A DNA stretch of 64,000 bases from Hoeflea sp. (GTDB lineage: Bacteria > Pseudomonadota > Alphaproteobacteria > Rhizobiales > Rhizobiaceae): positions 1 to 64,000 of the forward strand of contig NZ_JACIYP010000007.1 of assembly GCF_014359905.1 (NCBI RefSeq), given 5' to 3'. A model generated the notes under the pieces. The model did no database searches. It worked only from the letters and a program-made list of their open reading frames with translations, and had not been told where the DNA came from. Positions 60,499 through 64,000 of the stretch are shown here, piece after piece. The first letter of the stretch is position 1, and every line of letters starts with the position of its first letter. Position numbers and translations under genes: made by a program.

Positions 60499-61068
60499 AT
60501 GAGCGTACCTCTGTTCTTGCTGGCCGTTCTGGCGGCCATGTTCTCCTTTCTCGCGCCAGCCTTCGCCTCGACCTGGCTGAAGACCGGCAAGGAAACGACG
60601 CGGCCCTATGGTCATGTCGAGTACTGCTCCCGCAAACCCTCCGACTGCCGCAGCCGGTCCACCCGGTCGCAGCTTCCGCCCGCGCGGCTCGATGTTCTGC
60701 GCGGCGTCAATGTCTCGGTGAACCGGGCGATCAAGCCGGTGTCGGACCAGGTAGCCTTCGGACGCAAGGAATACTGGACATCGAAGGCCCGAGCCGGCGA
60801 CTGCGAAGACTTTGCACTGGCCAAGCGCGCCAGACTGCTGAGCAAGGGCTTCAAGCCGTCGCAGCTGCTGTTGACCATGGGGCACAATGGCACTGAACCG
60901 CACGCGGTGCTGGTGGTAAGAACCCGTGACGGCGACTATGTGCTCGACAACCTCGATGACGAGGTCACACCCGTGCAATCGGCGCGCGTGAACTTTCTCA
61001 AGATCCAGTCCCCGGACCACGGCGGCCAATGGCTGCGCATCACCGGCAAGACCGGCCGGGCGCCCTGA
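60499..61068 (+). CDS. Bacterial transglutaminase-like cysteine peptidase
   Basis: Signal peptide; RAGDCEDFALAKRARLLSKGF (Cys), GTEPHAVLVVRTRDGDYVLDNL (His/Asp). Confidence 0.85.
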   Translation: MSVPLFLLAVLAAMFSFLAPAFASTWLKTGKETTRPYGHVEYCSRKPSDCRSRSTRSQLPPARLDVLRGVNVSVNRAIKPVSDQVAFGRKEYWTSKARAGDCEDFALAKRARLLSKGFKPSQLLLTMGHNGTEPHAVLVVRTRDGDYVLDNLDDEVTPVQSARVNFLKIQSPDHGGQWLRITGKTGRAP

Positions 61069-61297
61069 ACGCCACTTCCGTTTTTCCCCTCGCGCCCCGC
61101 AGCATGATTGCGTAAATCGGAATCGATTGAAGGCGAGCATGTGCAGCCGTTTTCAGTGCGGCAGCGTCCTTCGCGGGTTCGATTGAACGCCCGCCGCTGG
61201 AGCCGGGTCAAATTGGCTTTAGTCCCTGCGAATGCCTGTGCTATGGCTCATTGCTTCGCTCGCCTGAACGGCAGTCGAACCGCCGGAGGAGCCGCCG

Positions 61298-62581
61298 ATC
61301 GCCGCCTATCGTTTCATCCACACCGCCGATATTCATCTCGATTCACCGTTGCGCTCGCTGGCGTTGCGCAACCCCGAGCTTGCCGACCTGATCGGCTCGG
61401 CCACACGACAGGCGTTCAGCTCCATCATTGATCTGTGCCTTGACGAGCGCGTCGATGCGCTGCTGGTTGCCGGCGATCTCTATGACGGCGACCAGACCTC
61501 GATGAAGACCGCCCGGTTTCTGGCGGGCGAACTGGGACGCCTGTCAAAGGCCGGCATCCGCACCTTCCTCATTCGCGGCAACCACGACGCGCTTTCCCGG
61601 ATTTCGAAGGAACTGGTGCTGCCGGATCTGGTCAAGCTGTTCGGCGGACGGCCCGAGCATGTGCTGATCGACCGCGGCCCGGGCGAAAAGCCGGTCGCCA
61701 TTCACGGCCTGAGTTTCTCCCAGGCGACCGCGCCCGAAAGCCTGCTGCCGAAATACAGGCCTGCCATCCCCGACACGATCAACATCGGCATGATGCACAC
61801 GAGCCTCGGCGGGGCCGAAGGCCATGACGTCTATGCGCCGTGCAGCCCCGCCGATCTCATCGCCACCGGTTTTAACTATTGGGCGCTGGGCCACATCCAC
61901 AAGCGTTCGGTCATTGAAAATGGTGGCACCATCGTCATGCCCGGCATGCCGCAGGGCCGCGACATCAACGAGGACGGACCCAAATCCGTGACCCTCGTCT
62001 CGATTGCCGACGACGGGACCGTGAGCATCGAGGAGCGACCGACCTCGCGCGCTGAATTCACCCGCGTCAGCGTCAACGCCGAGGGCATTACCGAGTGGAG
62101 CGGTCTCGCGGAGGCCATAAGTGCCGCACTGAGACAGGCGCGCGACACATCCGTGTCGCCCGAGCTTGTGGTGCGCCTGACTTTGTCCGGCGCCACGCCG
62201 CTCGCCTGGCGGATGCGCCGCGATTCTGATTTGCTGATGACGGAAGCCGAGGAACGCGCCGCGCAAGCCGGCGCCACATGGATTGAAAAGCTCGACATCG
62301 GCTGCACGCCGCCCAATACCCATGGCGGTCCCTCGACCGACCCGTTGCATGAACTCCGGGCGTTGATCGGCGCCGCCATTCTCGGTTCGGACGGCTATGA
62401 AACCGCGCTCGAAAGCATCGCTGCGAATCTCCAGACACAGCTTCCCGCAGATTTGCGCGATCTCTTCGGCACGGACGAGGCCGACACACGCGCCGCGCTC
62501 TCACGTATCGCACGCGAGGGGGCAGACGATGTGCTCGCCCGGCTCCAGACCGGTTCGGCATCGACGAGCGAGTCTGCCTGA
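61298..62581 (+). CDS. SbcD/YhaO-like metallophosphoesterase (DNA repair exonuclease) with apparent ATC start
   Basis: IAAYRFIHTADIHLDSPLRSLALR, VAGDLYDGDQ, IRGNHDALS, ALGHIHKR; GGAGGA at 61285-61290, 7 nt before ATC 61298; no ATG/GTG/TTG upstream of the motif. Confidence 0.85.
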   Translation: MAAYRFIHTADIHLDSPLRSLALRNPELADLIGSATRQAFSSIIDLCLDERVDALLVAGDLYDGDQTSMKTARFLAGELGRLSKAGIRTFLIRGNHDALSRISKELVLPDLVKLFGGRPEHVLIDRGPGEKPVAIHGLSFSQATAPESLLPKYRPAIPDTINIGMMHTSLGGAEGHDVYAPCSPADLIATGFNYWALGHIHKRSVIENGGTIVMPGMPQGRDINEDGPKSVTLVSIADDGTVSIEERPTSRAEFTRVSVNAEGITEWSGLAEAISAALRQARDTSVSPELVVRLTLSGATPLAWRMRRDSDLLMTEAEERAAQAGATWIEKLDIGCTPPNTHGGPSTDPLHELRALIGAAILGSDGYETALESIAANLQTQLPADLRDLFGTDEADTRAALSRIAREGADDVLARLQTGSASTSESA

Positions 62582-64000
62582 TGCGCCTCAACCGCCTCGA
62601 TCTCACCCGCTACGGCAAGTTCACCGATCATGTCATCGATTTCGGCCCCCCGACCGAGCGCGGCTGCGACCTGCACATCGTCTACGGCCCGAACGAGGCC
62701 GGAAAGTCCACCCTGTTCCACGGCTGGCTCGACCTGCTTTATGGCATTGGCGCGCAGAGCAGCTACAATTTCCTGCACCCCTATCCCACCATGCAGATCG
62801 GCGCGGCGATCGCGTTTGAGGACAAGACGATCGAGGTCATTCGCCGCAAGCGGTCGCAAAACAGCCTGTTTGACGCCCAGGACCAGCCGATTTCCGAGGG
62901 CGTCCTGCTCGCCGGTCTGGGCGGGCTCGACCGCGACGCGTACCGGACCATGTTCTCGCTCGATGACGAAACGCTCGAACAGGGCGGCGAGAGCATCCTC
63001 GCAAGCCGCGGCGATCTGGGCGAACTGCTGTTTTCGGCCAGCGCGGGCCTCGGCGAACTGTCGCAACGGCTGGTCCAGATCCGCGGCGAGACCGAAGACT
63101 TCTACAAGTACCGGGCCCGCTCGGGGCGGCTCGCCGCGCTGAAATCGGACCTGGCCGGGCTGAAGGCCGAGCGCGACCGTCTCGACACCCAGGCGAGCGA
63201 CTATGCCCGCCTGACCAGGATCCACGACGACGCGACGGAGCGCCATGCCGAGGCGAGTTCCCAACGCCAGCAGGTCAGGGCGCGCCTCGCCGCCATCAAC
63301 CGGCTGCTCACCGCGCTGCCGCGCCTGGGAGAACTCGATACGCTGGCCCGACAGATCGAACCCCTGGCCGGACTGCCCGACGCAGCGCCGGAATGGCGCG
63401 ACCAGATCCGCAAGCTGAGCGAGGATGACGCTGCCCTTCAGGCAGGCGGCGCGGCGCTCCACGCGGAAATCGAGCGGCTGACAGCCGACCTCGAAGCCAT
63501 TGGCGTCGATCCCGGCATCCTGTCGCTTCAGGACCGCATGACGGACCTCGACCGGTTGCGCACACGCCACAATGCGGCGGAGGAAGACCTGCCGGATCGC
63601 CGCGCAGCGCTGGCCCGGCTCCAGGGCCGCATCGAGCACCTTCTCACGCAATTGGGGCGGCCCGGCGAGGCAGAGCCCGACCGGCTGCTGCTCGACACCG
63701 CGACAAGTGCCGGCCTGCGCGAGCTTATAGAGGCGCGCACCAGCCTCGACGTGCGCCTGGCGACCGCCCGGCGTGAAGCCGAAGACGCCAGGGCCGCCCG
63801 CGAAGAACTTCAGGCGCAGCTCGGCGATTCCGGCGGGAAGGCGGATGACCTCGCGCCGGACGAACGGCCACGCCGGATTGCCGCATTGGCAAGCCTCGTC
63901 ACAACCATTCTCGGCGAAGATCACGGGCTCAGGCGGCAGGCCGCCCGCCGCGCCATCCCGGACGCAAGGGAAAAATGCGACGCCTGCCTGAATGCGCTGC
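62581..64000 (+). CDS. SbcC/YhaN-like AAA ATPase (partial, continues past window)
   Basis: MRLNRLDLTRYGKFTDHVIDFGPPTERGCDLHIVYGPNEAGKSTLFHGWLDLLYGI Walker A then coiled-coil; open to 64000, hence absent from the ORF track. Confidence 0.9.
   Translation, partial: MRLNRLDLTRYGKFTDHVIDFGPPTERGCDLHIVYGPNEAGKSTLFHGWLDLLYGIGAQSSYNFLHPYPTMQIGAAIAFEDKTIEVIRRKRSQNSLFDAQDQPISEGVLLAGLGGLDRDAYRTMFSLDDETLEQGGESILASRGDLGELLFSASAGLGELSQRLVQIRGETEDFYKYRARSGRLAALKSDLAGLKAERDRLDTQASDYARLTRIHDDATERHAEASSQRQQVRARLAAINRLLTALPRLGELDTLARQIEPLAGLPDAAPEWRDQIRKLSEDDAALQAGGAALHAEIERLTADLEAIGVDPGILSLQDRMTDLDRLRTRHNAAEEDLPDRRAALARLQGRIEHLLTQLGRPGEAEPDRLLLDTATSAGLRELIEARTSLDVRLATARREAEDARAAREELQAQLGDSGGKADDLAPDERPRRIAALASLVTTILGEDHGLRRQAARRAIPDAREKCDACLNAL

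Noticed and set aside
62395-63924. 509-aa minus ORF opposite the SbcC-like gene
   Set aside because: The plus strand has a clear Walker A AAA ATPase; the minus ORF is an antisense artefact.

Overview
The window reads as a GC-rich alphaproteobacterial (probably Rhizobiales-like; inferred from gene content and style only) segment. It packs several nutrient and energy modules almost end to end. From left to right: a partial arginine-deiminase-like gene and an Fnr/Crp regulator; a complete red-type (form I) Calvin-cycle operon (gph, redoxin, rpe, cbbX, cbbS, cbbL, cbbA, a phosphoglycerate-kinase-like fragment, tkt, prk, fbp) with divergent cbbR; two flavoenzymes, a GpdQ-like phosphodiesterase and a small secreted protein; a C-P lyase/phosphonate locus in two halves (phnN, phnM, DUF1045, phnE2, phnE1, phnD, phnC; then acetyltransferase, phnL, K, J, I, H, G / phnF) split by a cobalamin-riboswitch-bluB unit and a tautomerase/HxlR pair; a phosphate-stress unit (metallophosphoesterase, btaA, btaB); modE-modABC; a full sox thiosulfate-oxidation cluster (soxFEDCBAZYXWV / soxSR-soxT) plus a second YedE transporter and a TAT-exported MBL hydrolase; the urea transporter urtABCDE; and a transglutaminase-like peptidase plus an SbcCD/YhaON-like pair running off the right edge. 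The most noteworthy observations are: an in-frame stop codon (TAA where Tyr is expected) splitting cbbA; a stand-alone PGK N-terminal domain inside the cbb operon; an SbcD-like gene whose only plausible start next to a strong Shine-Dalgarno is ATC; a DUF1045 2H-phosphoesterase in place of phnP; and several specific regulatory sites (Pho box, sigma54 -24/-12 promoter, ModE palindrome, candidate SoxR elements, B12 riboswitch). No CRISPR array, IS element, tRNA or rRNA was recognised. All family assignments are by reading motifs; no database search was possible.
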